From Diploptera punctata (Eukaryota; Arthropoda; Insecta; Blattodea; Blaberidae), in contig JASPKZ010002335.1 of assembly GCA_030220185.1 (NCBI GenBank), positions 410,001 to 474,000 on the forward strand: a stretch of 64,000 nucleotides of DNA, in the 5' to 3' direction. The notes under the pieces are model-generated. The model did not search any database and was not told the origin of the DNA. It worked only from the letters and a program-made list of their open reading frames with translations. The translations under genes were made by a program, and so were the position numbers. This document shows, piece after piece, positions 1 to 10,752 of the stretch; the stretch's first letter is position 1; every line of letters begins with the position of its first letter.

Positions 1-59
1 CAATATGTCCATTGGTACCTTGCACTTGTGTCAAGGATACAGGTTCGTAAATCATGAAA

Positions 60-425
60 ATCTTATACTGGAGTCGCAAACACACAGTCTTTTACATACC
101 CCCTGGGTGCCTTGGTAGATCTATGGGACTTGTGCTGGTTCGAGTCCCATGGAGAAGAAATTTTCTCATGGAATTTCGGCCATTATGGGACTGGTGTGCA
201 CCCAACATCGTGAGGAATTTGGGTAGCTACAATAAGTAGCAATTCCAGGTTGAGAAAACCAGCTATAATGACTGGGGAACTCGACATGCTGACTATAATG
301 ACTGGGGAACTGAACATGCTGACTGCATGTCACCCCTAACGCTGGCTGGATGGTAATCTAACTATGTGATTAACACATGTGGACGTGAGGCCAGCAGCAA
401 CTGGTAGACTAAGGACCTTCTAGGC
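60..425 (+). mobile_element. SINE-like retroposon copy
   Basis: A Pol III B-box-like sequence, GGTTCGAGTCC, lies at 137-147. It is followed by a body containing CCCAACATCGTGAGGAA and GGTAGCTACAATAAG-type text that I recognise as a common insect SINE body. The copy is diverged and carries an internal 30-bp duplication. The boundaries are approximate and no target duplication was identified. There is no convincing reading frame. Confidence 0.5.
263..322. repeat. 30-bp tandem duplication inside the SINE
   Basis: CTATAATGACTGGGGAACT recurs at 263 and 293 with one or two mismatches in the rest of the 30-bp unit. It is a local duplication, not a satellite. Confidence 0.8.
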
Positions 426-925
426 CTGTCATGCCATGGAGTTTGCAGAGAAAAAAGTCCAGTGGAGTGATGTCTGGTGAATGTGGTAGCCAGCAAATTG
501 ATGCACCATGTCCAATCGAGCAATCTGGGAAGGATTCTGTGAGGGAATCCCGAACATCCAGGCCCCAGTATGATGGGGCTCTCTGTCTTCCTGAAAGATT
601 ACTTGGGGTTGCAGATCAGCTATTGGTGTTACAAGAACTGTTCCAACATGTCTTGATATACTGGGCCAGTTATTGACTTCTCATGAAAGAACAAATGACC
701 AATAATCCTGTTCTTCATCAGGCCAGACCAAACGTTTATTTTTGGGCTGTCCTTGACATGTTCGTGGTAAAGGTGTAGATTTTGTATACCCCAGTTCCTT
801 ACATTGTGCCGATTAACAGATCCTGATACATGAAATGTTGCCTCGTCAGAAAACAAGAAGTTTCCAAGAAATTGAGGGTCCCTGTCAATACGATCCAACA
901 TTTCAATAGCTAATGCCTGTCATCT
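425..925 (-). pseudogene. IS630/Tc-type DDE transposase fragment (broken)
   Basis: Read on the minus strand from about 925 down, the sequence encodes FSDEATFHVSG and NRHNVRNWG (first catalytic Asp), then SPKINVWSGL and, after frame changes, IFQEDRAPSY (second Asp) and SPDITPLDFFLC (third acidic position). This order of motifs is typical of the catalytic core of IS630/Tc1-like insect transposases, which cut and rejoin transposon ends. Only 631-901 remains open; the rest is split by frameshifts and the N-terminal DNA-binding half is absent. No terminal inverted repeats were found, so it is a dead fragment. The family-level call is sound; the exact superfamily clade is not assigned. Confidence 0.8.
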
Positions 926-929
926 GGAT

Positions 930-1500
930 TTAATTGTTCAACAATTTGCACCTCATAGGGGTACAAACAAAGTCGCCTATGAAACATTCTGCACAGTTGA
1001 ATGCATAACAAACTAATACTGACACACAGTTCTGTGCATGTACCATTATTAGAACTGTTAGGAATTTTGAAAAGTTGGAATGTTTTTTGAAATATTCTTT
1101 ATGAGCCTCCTGGATAAAATCGTAGTGGCATTTTAAAGAATAAAATACATCCAATTTCAAAGTTTAGTCTGTTTAAAAAGATGTATACTTTTTTTTTAGT
1201 GTTTATGTTTTAAAATTGAAAATATCATAAAAGAAAGAACCAGATAAGTAATTTTTTTTTCTTCGAACTAGAGTTTGAGGTTCCATTTGATTTTTCATGG
1301 AAAGGAAACAGAAATATTTTTAGAAATGTGAAACAGTAAAAGAAACAGTTTGGTCATGTGTTTATTTACCCTCAGTGTTTGGTATACCAATAAAGAACTA
1401 GGTATGTTGTATAATTAAAAGTCTTTTCTAAGTTTTATAAAAAAAAGTGGCTTACCTAATTTTTTGTGAATTCTTCAAATATATTTAATCGCTAATATAT
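930..1500. other. AT-rich stretch without recognisable gene
   Basis: It contains short poly-A/T runs and no coding pattern that I can link to a family. It probably continues decayed repeat DNA upstream of the LINE fragment. Confidence 0.5.
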
Positions 1501-1503
1501 AAG

Positions 1504-2010
1504 ACGTGGAAGGTAATGAGAAGGCTGATATGCTTGCAAAAAAAAGGTACACTCATCCAACAGAGTAAGATCAATTACCTATCTTTCAAATCAGTACAAC
1601 TCTACACCAAAATGAAAATAAAATCCCATATAGCCGAACAAAACAAAATCCAATGTGAAACCAAGACATTACTAGAACCAGATACAATACCAAACAGCCC
1701 CCGATCAATTGCAGTTGCATCATTTCGTCTTGAAACTGGCCATGATTGCTTGGCAGCACATCTACATAGAATTAAGCTACTAGACTCTCCACACTGCATA
1801 GTATGCAAGGACGCAAATACGATAATGAACAAGGATCACTTGATGTTCTGCGCTTTGGTAGATGAAATTTTGTTTATAATTTGGATTGTATAAAGAATAG
1901 AATGGAAATAGTTAGAACACCATTCCAAATTGCTGAATATTATTGGGAAGCCCGCAAGCGAATGATGACAAATCAAGAGCTTCAGAACATTTGAATACTA
2001 CTACTACTAC
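1504..2010 (+). pseudogene. LINE 3' end: RNase H tail and CCHC knuckle (broken)
   Basis: The fragment opens with EGNEKADMLAKK, the terminal motif of the RNase H domain of jockey/I-type LINEs. After a frame change comes a C-terminal region with RLETGHDCLAAHLHRI, and a zinc knuckle in which CIVC is followed by DHLMFC. This layout matches the end of ORF2 in many insect non-LTR retrotransposons. The fragment terminates in a (TAC)n tail at about 1997-2010, as expected for a LINE 3' end. The upstream RT and endonuclease are missing, so it is a 5'-truncated dead copy. The + orientation is shared with the host kinase gene. Confidence 0.8.
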
Positions 2011-2285
2011 ATATAAGACATGTTTTACATCAACCTATTATCTATGGACGAAAAATTCCAACTACATGAAATCATAAGAATTAAATTAATCGTGATTATT
2101 TCATACCTCATACTTCTATATTTCTTTAAATACAGCACTGCAGTATCGGCAATTTCTTATCACCATCATCAGCTGTTTTCACAATTGTCAATTTTTACTT
2201 TTGTTGATAATTATCCAAACTGCCATATGATGTTCTTTTAAAGAATTATTTTCTAAACTGCCATCTGGTGTTCATTTTAATGAAT

Positions 2286-2532
2286 CATTTTCTAAACCGC
2301 CATCTGTTGTATTTTTGAAGAACTTTGTAATCAAGATAGGTTCATCTGGAATTTTGAAGTTCATAGTTCTAGTATGGTTTTTTGAATATATATCTTTTCC
2401 CAAACTGTTAAATCTAAAGGTTTAGATAGATGTTTCAAAAGTTTTGCTTCTTTTTCAATCCTATGATGCTCTAATAAACTATGAGCTGCTATAGCTGATT
2501 TTTCAATTTCTCTATTCTTTATATTTCTGAAG
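2286..2532 (-). pseudogene. Penelope-like element C-terminal fragment
   Basis: The sequence is closely similar, in the same minus orientation, to the segment at about 48780-49015 that follows a GIY-YIG domain. Both carry the reverse complement of a region ending the endonuclease (an SAIAAHSLLEHH-like stretch) and a WEKIYIQK-like tail. It is therefore the 3' coding end of a Penelope-like retroelement. The fragment stops abruptly where the tRNA-bearing repeat begins at about 2533. Frames are broken and no product is possible. Confidence 0.65.
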
Positions 2533-2623
2533 TGCAAAGATAGAAGCTATGGTTTCAAGCATTTGGCGCGAGGGAATTACAATTACGTACATAAGAGAAA
2601 AATTTGCGTCTAGATCGTAACTC

Positions 2624-2697
2624 GCCTCGGTAGCTCAGTTGGTAGAGCACTTGGCCCGGAAAGCCAAGGGTCCCGGGTTCGAGTCCCGGTCTAGGCG
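2624..2697 (+). tRNA. tRNA-like, GGA anticodon (family A), repeat-embedded
   Basis: The 74-nt cloverleaf has A box TAGCTCAGTTGG, B box GGTTCGAGTCC, anticodon loop CCGGAAA and a 6-bp anticodon stem (CTTGGC/GCCAAG). It lacks the long variable arm of a true tRNA-Ser and has acceptor mismatches, so it is probably a Pol III promoter unit of a repeat and not a working tRNA. Confidence 0.75.
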
Positions 2698-2927
2698 AAA
2701 ATTTTTCTCTTCAAATATAATTTATCCTTCTATGAGAAGTGTTAAATTAATAATAAAATCGTCAATAGAAGCCCTACTGGCTATAAAGTAGTGTTAAATT
2801 CCCAATAAATGTCTTCTTAACTAAGAAGCCGCCATTTGCAAAGATAGAAGCTATGGTTTCAAGCATTTGGCGCGAGGGAATTACAATTACGTACATAAGA
2901 GAAAAATTTGCGTCTAGATCGTAACTC

Positions 2928-3001
2928 GCCTCGGTAGCTCAGTTGGTAGAGCACTTGGCCCGGAAAGCCAAGGGTCCCGGGTTCGAGTCCCGGTCTAGGC
3001 G
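2928..3001 (+). tRNA. tRNA-like, GGA anticodon (family A), second tandem copy
   Basis: This appears identical in its key features to the copy 304 bp upstream: the same A and B boxes, loop CCGGAAA and 6-bp anticodon stem. It is repeat-embedded. Confidence 0.75.
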
Positions 3002-3135
3002 AAAATTTTTCTCTTCAAATATAATGTGTTACTTGTTAATATATGATTTGCATAATCATTAATAGGGTACATTTGAAATGACAGTAATACTGTTTTCTTG
3101 TATAACATCACTTTTCTTTTATTTCTTTTTTTCAG

Positions 3136-3226
3136 TCTTTGTGTGAAGATGTTGGACTGGTTTGATTACCATGGGCACATGTGCATTGCATTTGAAATGT
3201 TGGGTCTCAGTGTTTTTGATTTTTTG
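3136..3226 (+). CDS. Doa: LAMMER/CLK kinase (Doa), exon with N-lobe/hinge segment
   Basis: This coding exon is preceded by TTTTTTTCAG and followed by GTGAGT. After one base that completes an upstream codon, it encodes 30 residues beginning [16 protein letters not shown] and ending SVFDFL. This is the N-lobe beta strand and hinge of CDC-like (CLK/LAMMER) kinases, nuclear dual-specificity kinases that phosphorylate SR splicing factors. The exon ends in phase 0 and joins directly to KDNNYQPYP in the exon at 12794 with no residues missing, across a ~9.6-kb intron full of transposons. Exons coding for the glycine loop and the regulatory N-terminus must lie upstream of the window. The match to insect Doa is from memory of the family and is very strong. 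Confidence 0.93.
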
Positions 3227-3394
3227 GTGAGTAATATTCAAGATTTAACTAATTCTATAGATTATGGAGCCCACAGATTGAATGTTGCATTCACTTCGGC
3301 AATCTGTTGGTCCATATCTTAAACTAATTGTATCAGTATGTGTAATTGATGTCCAATCCCCTAAGATACTTCTGTATATTTTCCTGAATCTGTG

Positions 3395-3580
3395 CCTATA
3401 CTCTGTTTTCTCTAAGGAAGAAAAAATCCTGCCACTATTTTCAAATCGTACAATCTCCACCTTCTAAGGAGGGGTTTGTGATGGACATTTTAAACCCTCC
3501 TTAGACATCATTGGCTTTCACTCCCTCCATGCTGAAACTAGTTGGCAGGATCTTTCCTTCCTTAGAGAAAACAGTGTATA
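3395..3580. repeat. Small inverted-repeat element (MITE-like hairpin)
   Basis: The outer arms (TCTGTTTTCTCTAAGGAAG near 3401-3435, and its complement near 3540-3579) enclose a second inverted pair, TCTAAGGAGGG/CCCTCCTTAGA. The arms are imperfect. It has no coding content. Confidence 0.6.
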
Positions 3581-3599
3581 GCTCTTCAAGACGTCAGAA

Positions 3600-3760
3600 T
3601 AATGGTCGCAGAGATACTGACGATGGAACTGAAATGTAAGGTTCCAAAGCTAGTTTAAATTAAAATAAGAATATGAGGTATTAAAATAAGAATATGAGGT
3701 GAGTGATTAAATTTGACCTAAATGAATATACCTCATAGTGTAAATTCCTAAAATAAGTAG
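3600..3760 (+). mobile_element. Penelope-like 3' end
   Basis: It contains CTGACGATGGAAC at 3617, a 20-odd-bp direct duplication ending ATATGAGGT, then ATGAGGTGAGTG and, mirrored, ATACCTCATAGTGTAAATTCC. The same series of motifs recurs next to GIY-YIG coding sequence elsewhere in the window, hence the assignment. Confidence 0.5.
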
Positions 3761-4014
3761 AGTGTAGCCAATTTATATAATAAATTATGACAAATAACAT
3801 TGAGGTTTTCAAGTTAATAACTAAGAACTAATGAGTCTTTTCTCACCCCATACTCCGTGATCTTAAAGGAAAATTGTTAATTTCAATTAAAACTCAAAAC
3901 AACAAAAGATCGCCGAAAGAAAAGTTCTGGATGAAGAAAAAAACATGTTATGCAGATGCATGCTTAAAGATCATGGAGAATGAAGTGAGATATGACTCAT
4001 TTATTAGTTATTAT

Positions 4015-5356
4015 TAGAGGGCGGATTTCTGCATATTTGCATGTTTTATTCCATCAAGGATAAACATATGCATGCATGGAAGAGGAAATGTGTTTCATGT
4101 CATTTGGAATCAATTGGTAAAATTTTATAGTGCATATAAATGCATATTCAATGGATTAGTGTATATTTTACTAATATGTGCATATATTATAGTTTTTTCT
4201 CTATTCAATATTAAAATATTAGTTTGTAACCCCATAAAATGAAATGTTTCTGCTTTATTGACATGCTTTTGCAATGAAGACAATCTTGTTTTCATAGAAA
4301 GCCAACATCCCTATTTTGCATTTTAGCACAACAGTGACAATGTCAAGCAGGGGGTCTGCACTTTTAAATCTCTATGGTCAATAAAGCAATCTGGCCTAAA
4401 CCATTTCCTTAAAGGAAGATTTCCGTTTCCTGAAAGGAAGATTTCGAAATAGATGAACGTGGTTGCCAACACTGGATAGTTTATTGGTGGTAATTTCCTT
4501 GTTTTTGTTTACAACCGGCGATATTCTTTGAAGTTTTATTGAGGCTGTCGGCATACACGATAAAGACTCAAAAACCATTCCTGAAATATACTTTCATGTG
4601 TGCAAAATATACTTGATTTCACACAAAGGAAGCCTATTGTACATTATTGACCACGGTGATAAAACAAATCGGGAATCGAAGTTTAAATTCTTTTCTCAAA
4701 TTCCATTTTGTGAGTGTTAGTGGACAAAGACAAGTGTTTTCAATGCCGAAGGAAAAATCCAGTAAAATATCTTTGCTTCATCAATGGATTGGTGGGAATC
4801 CTACATTAACAAAAAATGGAAAAAATTGTCCTATGCCAAGTCTGTGACAAACATGCGAGTGTTTTAAATAACTTATCAGTTTATCACATTTTTAATCAAT
4901 ATAATTCTTATTCTGTGAGTGACATAGTCTCTCTGTGATACTGCCCTATGACCTCATGTGAAGTAGAGAGATCATTCTCTTCGTACAAACACATTTTAAG
5001 TGACAGAAGGAAGGGCTTTCTACTAGAAAATTTAGAAAAATATTTGGTTATTTATTGTAACTAAAATTGATAAATGATCGTTAAATGAGTGTTGACTTAT
5101 ATTTCCTAAAACAGACAAGATTAATGAGAATGACACTATAAAATACAATTATTAACTTCAATTAGGAGCGAAAAAGTAAAAGTATTATAATTTTTGCTTC
5201 ATAAAAAAATTAATTAAATAGTGTATTTTACTATAAGAAGAAAATTAATTATTGTGCATATTTTTTTTTAAATTTTAAGAGCATATTTTCAACTTTTTTA
5301 CTGCATAGTTGCATGCATATATTTATGGTTTTTAATGTATATAAATCCACTCTCTG
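4015..5356 (+). mobile_element. hAT transposon, internally deleted, with 8-bp TSD
   Basis: The ends read TAGAGGGCGGATTT and, inverted, CAGAGAGTGGATTT, followed by longer imperfect inverted arms containing ATATGCATGCA. The element is flanked by the direct repeat GTTATTAT at 4007-4014 and 5357-5364. An 8-bp duplication and CAG-type termini are hallmarks of hAT elements. At 1342 bp it is too short for a full transposase; the remains of both ends of the coding region are inside. Confidence 0.85.
4743..5062 (+). pseudogene. hAT transposase remnants: N-terminal finger region and C-terminal dimerisation end
   Basis: The N-terminal remnant begins MPKEKSSKISLLHQWI at 4743 and runs into a shifted frame with CQVCDKHASV, like the zinc-finger leader of hAT transposases. 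From about 4938 another frame reads MTSCEVERSFSSYKHILSD and then LLENLEKYLVIY, the conserved C-terminal hAT dimerisation block. The catalytic core between them is deleted, so no transposase can be made. The element could only have moved with enzyme from a full-length relative. Confidence 0.75.
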
Positions 5357-5491
5357 GTTATTATAGCCAATTTTCCTAAAATTTTTATAGACATAAAGTG
5401 TAACCCATTAAAGGTACATAAATTATGGATGCAGTAAAAGATTCATGCAAATGCCTATAAAATAATATATAATGTCAAATTTGTATGCATA

Positions 5492-5640
5492 TTATATTTG
5501 AAAAGAAAAATATATGCCTAGATTGGGGTTTGAACCCAGGGCTAGGTAGCTCACTTGGAAGAGCATTGACATAGAGAGTCAAAGGTCCTGGGTTCAAACC
5601 CCAGTCTAGGCGTATATTTTTCTTTTCAAATATAATTTGT
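5492..5640 (+). mobile_element. tRNA-armed fold-back element, family D
   Basis: An approximately 47-bp inverted pair (5492-5538 and 5589-5636) consists of an AT-rich flank (ATATTTGAAAAGAAAAATAT) plus the T-arm and acceptor 3' strand of the enclosed tRNA-like sequence. The left arm is thus an inverted copy of the tRNA 3' half. Confidence 0.75.
5541..5612 (+). tRNA. tRNA-like, AGA anticodon (family D), pseudo
   Basis: A 72-nt sequence with A box TAGCTCACTTGG, B box GGTTCAAACCC and anticodon stem/loop TTGAC-ATAGAGA-GTCAA. The acceptor pairing is weak. It is embedded in the fold-back arms, so it is unlikely to be a functional tRNA. Confidence 0.55.
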
Positions 5641-5689
5641 TCATCATTAAGATGTTTAAAAACGAATAATATGAACATAGTATATATTC

Positions 5690-5810
5690 AAGAATATCAC
5701 CCATCATATCATCGGGGTAACATAACTCCGCCTTCCAGGTGTCCCAACCTAAGAAATGGATTACATTTCTGCCAATGCCAGGGGAGAAAGTCAGAAATGT
5801 CATAAAAGAC
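5690..5810 (-). repeat. Dispersed repeat R (GGTTGGGNCNCCTGGAAGGCGG family)
   Basis: This is a diverged minus-strand fragment of the repeat seen best at 12245-12620. Shared text includes ATCATATCATCGGGGTAAC and a CTAAGAAATGGATTAC-like stretch. Confidence 0.45.
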
Positions 5811-5879
5811 AACCTGGTGGCATTAGACAAAAATAAAATTATTTAATTATCTTCTGACATCTTCATTTACAATGTATTA

Positions 5880-6085
5880 AACTATTTAATGAAATAAATA
5901 AGTTGAGTCTGTCATCTCACCTCATATTGGTTGTATTATGACAACAGTTTCAACTTATTTATTAAGTAGAACCTCAGAATGTTACTTCTTAATGTATTTT
6001 CATATACATGAAATAAATAATTTGAGTTAGAAAATGCATGACTCACCTCATTTGTAGTTTCTTGAAAACCAGGGTTTCGGCTCTC
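5880..6085. mobile_element. Penelope-like 3' end fragments
   Basis: TCATCTCACCTCATATTGG, AGTAGAACCTCAGAATGTTAC and GACTCACCTCATTTGTAG follow one another. These are variants of the terminus that accompanies Penelope-like elements here. There is no coding sequence. Confidence 0.45.
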
Positions 6086-6304
6086 TGTGTCATTGTCAAT
6101 TCTTTCTGACTTAATTTATTTAAAATAAAGCTAATAGTGTCACTTTCTTTAAATATTAAATTTCATGAAATATTTCTTAATTCTGGCTCATGTACTCTAT
6201 TAATTAACCTGCTGTCTGATTTATTCTTTCTTCATAATTATCAAATTAAAAATTGACACTGGTAAGCCTAGCACTTTGATATATCACTACCCTTTTCTTC
6301 AATG

Positions 6305-6352
6305 TTTTCATTATTCATTTCATACATCTCAATGATGGATAAATCATAAACT
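6305..6352 (-). repeat. Relic of a tRNA-unit tail (family B)
   Basis: A TTCATACATCTCAATGATGG stretch followed by ATAAATCAT matches the unit end found beside every family B tRNA-like copy. The tRNA part itself is gone. Confidence 0.6.
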
Positions 6353-7380
6353 CTTTTCTTGTTGGATTTTTGTCCACTTCTTCAGTTATGCAAAGTCTTT
6401 CTTCTAAAGTACTAACTTGTTTAGCAACCATGGCTTTCAAAATCTGATAAGGAATTATGAAAAGACGAGAATCAAATATGTAACAATCTAGATTAATAAA
6501 TTAGAATAGGAAATAACATTATTTTGACTATATGGGAGGCCAAGAGACCAGATTCTGCCTATGGATACTATTACTATATACGGTATTTTCAGTGCACTTT
6601 TTTTAACCTAAATATAGGTCATCCTCTTTTGGAAGTCATATGTACTCCCTATTACTTCCAGCACATTGGGTAGGCAAAATCAAGTAGATGCGTGACTTCT
6701 AGTTCATCATTGGTTGTTTGGGTTAAGTTTAGGTCATTGTTTTATGTGGGCATCATCCATAATAACATGGTATGGCATGCAGGTGGAAGGATGTTGATCC
6801 TATGCCAAACAATCATGTCCATTAGCCAATCTTAATATAGCAACTTATATGTTTCTTGTTTATTTTTGTTTTGATTTCATAGTTCTTTATTCCTTTCTAC
6901 TTTGTATCTTATATTTATTGTGTATGTTCCAAAAATGTGTGTTTTGTTTTTATGTTTTAAGAGTCTTCGAGCAGATTCATCAAAGTTCATTAGTTATTTT
7001 TCAGTGATAATATTTATTCCCTTCTTTGCATGTTTACATACACACTGTAATTTTGATTTTAAAAAATATGTGTACAGGGTGGAACTTATCTACTGGCAGA
7101 CTTTCACAGGATGTTTTGATAAAAGAAAACTCATGGTCTCCATTGACTTATTGTTACATATCCTTTAGACCATGATAAGATTGGTTCTGATAGATACAAA
7201 GAAAAAAAACTAATCATCACCTGAAAAAGTGCTGTAAAATTACAGCCCAACAACCCATCTTATAAACATGCTGCACACTAAATCACTGCCTTGAGTTTCT
7301 TACATGAAATCACATAGCCCACATCTCCGAACAACCTATGAAAAAATGTTGCTGAATTCTGTATAAATAAAATAGATAAT
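6353..7380. other. No recognisable gene
   Basis: AT-rich intronic DNA. Short open frames such as the one at 6902-7168 have no family resemblance and look like chance. Confidence 0.5.
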
Positions 7381-7387
7381 CTCACAC

Positions 7388-8595
7388 GAGGGGCATACTG
7401 AAAGTCATGAGCAATATATTTTTAAAAAATCATTAATATTTATATTAGACATACCAAGTACATTATCATAATCTACAGACTTTTGTGTCACTTTTCAACA
7501 GTCTCCATTTCTTTGCACACTTTTTCCATCGTTCTACAAGCTTGAAAATACCCTTATGGTAGAAGTCCATTCCAGCTGCTCAAAGACACTGACTCATTGC
7601 TTTCTGAATATCCTCCAGCATCTCATAGCATTGGCCTCGCAGCTGATCCTTCACAGAACCGAAAAGATGGTAGTCGGAGGGTGCCAGGACTATAGGCAGG
7701 ATCCAAAAGAGTTTCCCACCCAAATTTACTGATCTTCTCCACAGTGGCACAAGAAGTGTGAGGACGTGTGTTACCATGTTAGAGAATGATCTTCTTTCCA
7801 GGTTGTTTGTCGCACGACAGAGCTTCACAAGTGTCTGGATATAGCGGGCAACATTTGGGTTTGTCCAGGTTCAAGAAATTCAATCAGAATGGAACCCTGT
7901 GCATTCCAAAAGACATTCCCCATATCTTTCCCAGCAGATTGCACTGTCTTCTCTTTTTTCTTCGATGGCAAATTCAAATGGTACCATTCCATTTTCATAA
8001 TGATGAAACCACCTTTCATCACCTGTCACAATACTCATAAAAAATCATCAGCTTCATTTTGAAATCTCTGAAGAAGGTCGTAGGTGATGGTTCTTCTCTG
8101 AAGTTTGTGGTCTTCAGTAAATAAATGTGGGACCCAATGGGCACAAACTTTTTGGTAACCCAAGCTGTGACTCATTTCTTGCACTGCACTATATCCTGCA
8201 GCAAGTTTCGTAGCAATCTCATGCTTGTCGTCTCTAATAAGTGCATCAACTCTTTCCTTGTTACGATCCTTGGAGACAGAACGTGGGCAACTGCTAAGAG
8301 GCCCATCTTGGATACTCATATTCCCATCTCCTAACACTGCTGGTGCCCATGCAGGTATCTCCATGTGCATGTTGAAGTCTGAGGTGAATGTCAGCAGCTG
8401 ATTGTTCCTCTTTACTAGGAATTCCATAATAGCATGCTGTCACAACATAACACTGATGTCCACCATTTTGAAATTGCTGAGTGTGGTCACAACTTGACAA
8501 CATGTGGTTTAAAGTCTGTAATTATGATCCTGCGATTGTTTTTATTACATTTGAATTTTAACAATAGGTTGCTCATGACTTTCAGTATGCCCCTC
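7388..8595 (-). mobile_element. Mariner-like transposon with terminal inverted repeats
   Basis: The inverted ends GAGGGGCATACTGAAAGTCA at 7388 and its complement ending near 8595 bound 1208 bp, close to the usual mariner length. The transposase reads on the minus strand and is degenerate. Confidence 0.88.
7580..8503 (-). pseudogene. Mariner transposase (frameshifted)
   Basis: On the minus strand the pieces follow family order. First comes an N-terminal helix-turn-helix segment (about 8500-8400). Then LGYQKVCAHWVPHLFTEDHK gives the linker before the catalytic core, followed by DDFL. Next are MEWYHLNLPSKKKEKTVQSA and GNVFWNAQGSILIEFL of the central core. Finally LAPSDYHLFGSVKDQLRG carries the last catalytic Asp. 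Intact mariner transposases are about 345 residues with a D,D34D triad. Here the reading frame changes several times, so the copy is dead. It would have mediated TA-targeted cut-and-paste movement. Confidence 0.88.
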
Positions 8596-8599
8596 ATAT

Positions 8600-9740
8600 A
8601 TTAATGTTGGAGAATTTATCTCTTTACATTATGAGGTTTTCAGTTAATAGGATAGAATTGGCCTCCCCTGTTTTTAATGATCACTTGAATGTAAGGGAGA
8701 GCTTCCAGACACTGCAACTTTTTAAAAGATCTAAAACTTTTACTTTCTCTTGTAATACAATCGTGCATGTATTTCATGCTAGACATTTTTATTCAAATAT
8801 AATTAGGCTCTGTGACACTTGAGATAAATTACTTGCTCTCAACCTCTGCCTGCTTAGTCACTTCATGTTGGGTTTGTGGTAGACGAACAGAACTTAGGCA
8901 GGTTTATATCAGTGTTCTCCAGTTTTCCCATTCTAGAAACTTCTTTCTATCTATTTCGTTTCATTTCATGTGATGCTGTAAGAGGTCTGGTCAGTTGGTA
9001 TTCTTGTATATATTATAGATCTACAATAATTAATAGGTGCTTTGTCACAGCATTACGAGTAGAGCTATTTTTATACAGCTGGGCTTGTTTAGTATATAGT
9101 AGATTTTAGGTCCAGTTAAGTTTCCTGTATTACGTTAAAAGTTAAGCTTGTTTACATATCCCTAGTATAGGATAACATGTCACTACTTTTTCTACATTTT
9201 TGTCAGAGCTATCTGTTAACAAACTTTTAACTTTGTAATGTCATCATAACTTGAATCTTTTTTTTTTTTTCTGTCTATATCATTAATGTATGGGAAGAAA
9301 GAAGGCAAGTCTAATGTATCAATCCAAGATAAGCATGAATTTTAGTTCACAAAAATAAATACAAGTGTACAATAAAGTCTGAATATGAATAATAGTATAT
9401 TGCAATGTGAGGTTGGGAACTGGTTTTTACAGAAGTGAGGAAATTATTAAGAACCAAGCAATATTGAGGTTTTTATTTTCTGAGATAACATCTTTGTTGG
9501 AAATATTTGTTCATTATAAACAACTCACTAACGTTAACAGTCTAGTCAGTGTTTATGCTGTAAATGCCAAAAATAATTTTGTTCAGACTACAGCAGACTG
9601 TGACACCAATCAGGGATAAAATGACAGCAAGTACAAATTTATTGTTTTATATTGTTTCAAATAAAGTTCAGTTAATTTAAAATGCCGTGATTTGTTTCAG
9701 ATAATGTATATTAACACTACGTTTTGGATATATTTTTGTA
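8600..9740. other. No gene; contains a copy of the 29.2-kb hairpin repeat
   Basis: Mostly AT-rich. At about 9405-9485 the stretch GTGAGGTTGGGAACTGGTTT plus the following TGAGGTTTTTATTTTCTGAG resembles the arm and loop text of the hairpin at 29108-29417, so a related repeat lies here. Confidence 0.45.
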
Positions 9741-10752
9741 TACAGAATGAGTCAGGAGCAAAGGTACAGGGTTTGAGGGGGATAGTACTCGTGATTCTGA
9801 ACAAATAAACTTCTAATATACTTATGGCCTTTTCTTAACTGTTTCAGGGTAATTTAATGAAAACGAGGAACCAGAAAAGTGCAGATGACAGTAAATGAAG
9901 ATTCTGTTATCTTAAGTTTTGTTTAATTGTGTACGTTTCCTAACAAAAAAAGATCTTCAAACACTTCACTGCCAACTTCAATGCATTTTGCTGCTCTTGT
10001 AGACAGCTGTTGTGTTGCTGATCTTAGCTCATTCGTGCATTCGTTTACTTGAGCACAAGTATGAGTGAGAAGTACCTCTTTTGTGTCCACTCTGTGCTTG
10101 TAGACTTCGCTCTTAAGCCAACCCCACAAACAGTAATCTATTGGGGTAAGATTGGGTGACCTCGATGGCCAAGCAATGATTCCCCTGTGACTGAAAATGT
10201 ATTACCAGAATATTTGGAGGATATATATCCCTTTAGCAAGATGAGCTCATATGTACTTTCAGCATGACAGAGCTCCTGTACATTCCGTATGGCCAGTGAA
10301 ACGGCACCACAACAAAATGTGTCCTGGACATTGGATCAGTTGCAATGGAATCACTGCTTGTCCACCGAGGGCACACAATGTTACCCCATTATATTACTGT
10401 TTGTGGGGTTGGCTTAAGAGCGAAGTCTACAAACACAGAGTGGACACAAAAGAGGTACTTCTCGCTCATGCTTGTGCTTGAGGAAAGGAATGTACGAATG
10501 AGCTCAGATCAGCAACACAACACCTGTCTACAAGAGGAGCAAAATGCATTGAAGTTGGCGGTGGAATGTTTGAACATCTTTTGTGAGCAATCGTACACAA
10601 TTAAACAAAACTTAAGATAACAGTATCTTGATTTACTGTCACCTGCACTTTTCCGTTTCCTCTTTGTTTTCATTAAAGTACCCTGAAACAGTTAATAAAA
10701 GTACTATAACCCCTCAAAGCATGTACCTTTCCTCCTGACTCACCCTGCATAC
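9741..10752. mobile_element. Fold-back IS630-type transposon derivative
   Basis: Two long inverted arms (about 9741-10185 and 10343-10752) end in GAGTCAGGAG...GGTAC-type termini and flank a ~160-bp spacer. Each arm carries the same transposase C-terminal code, read outward-in as WGWLKSEVYKHRVDTKEV. It is therefore a copy fused with its own inverted end, with the N-terminal two thirds of the enzyme missing. Confidence 0.82.
10251..10620 (+). pseudogene. IS630-type transposase C-terminal remnant
   Basis: MYFQHDRAPVHSVWPVKRHH gives the second catalytic Asp block, and CPPRAHNVTPLYYCLWGWLK the third, of the same DDE family as the fragment at 425-925. The frame shifts near 10345. The inverted twin of the last ~70 codons lies on the minus strand at 9923-10145. 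No full enzyme is present. Confidence 0.75.

Larger units (their letters stand above)
2533..3024 (+). mobile_element. tRNA-unit element, family A, tandem of two (5' truncated)
   Basis: Two head-to-tail copies of the family A unit have their tRNA-like parts exactly 304 bp apart. The first unit begins inside its body at GCAAAGATAGAAGC. The last stops just after the tRNA flank, TTTTTCTCTTCAAATATAA. It sits at the broken end of a Penelope-like fragment and about 110 bp before a kinase exon. I could not identify a clear target duplication for this copy. Confidence 0.85.

Noticed and set aside
6902..7168. An 88-codon open frame in a Doa intron
   Set aside because: Hydrophobic, AT-driven composition, no known motif, no splice or start context; consistent with chance.
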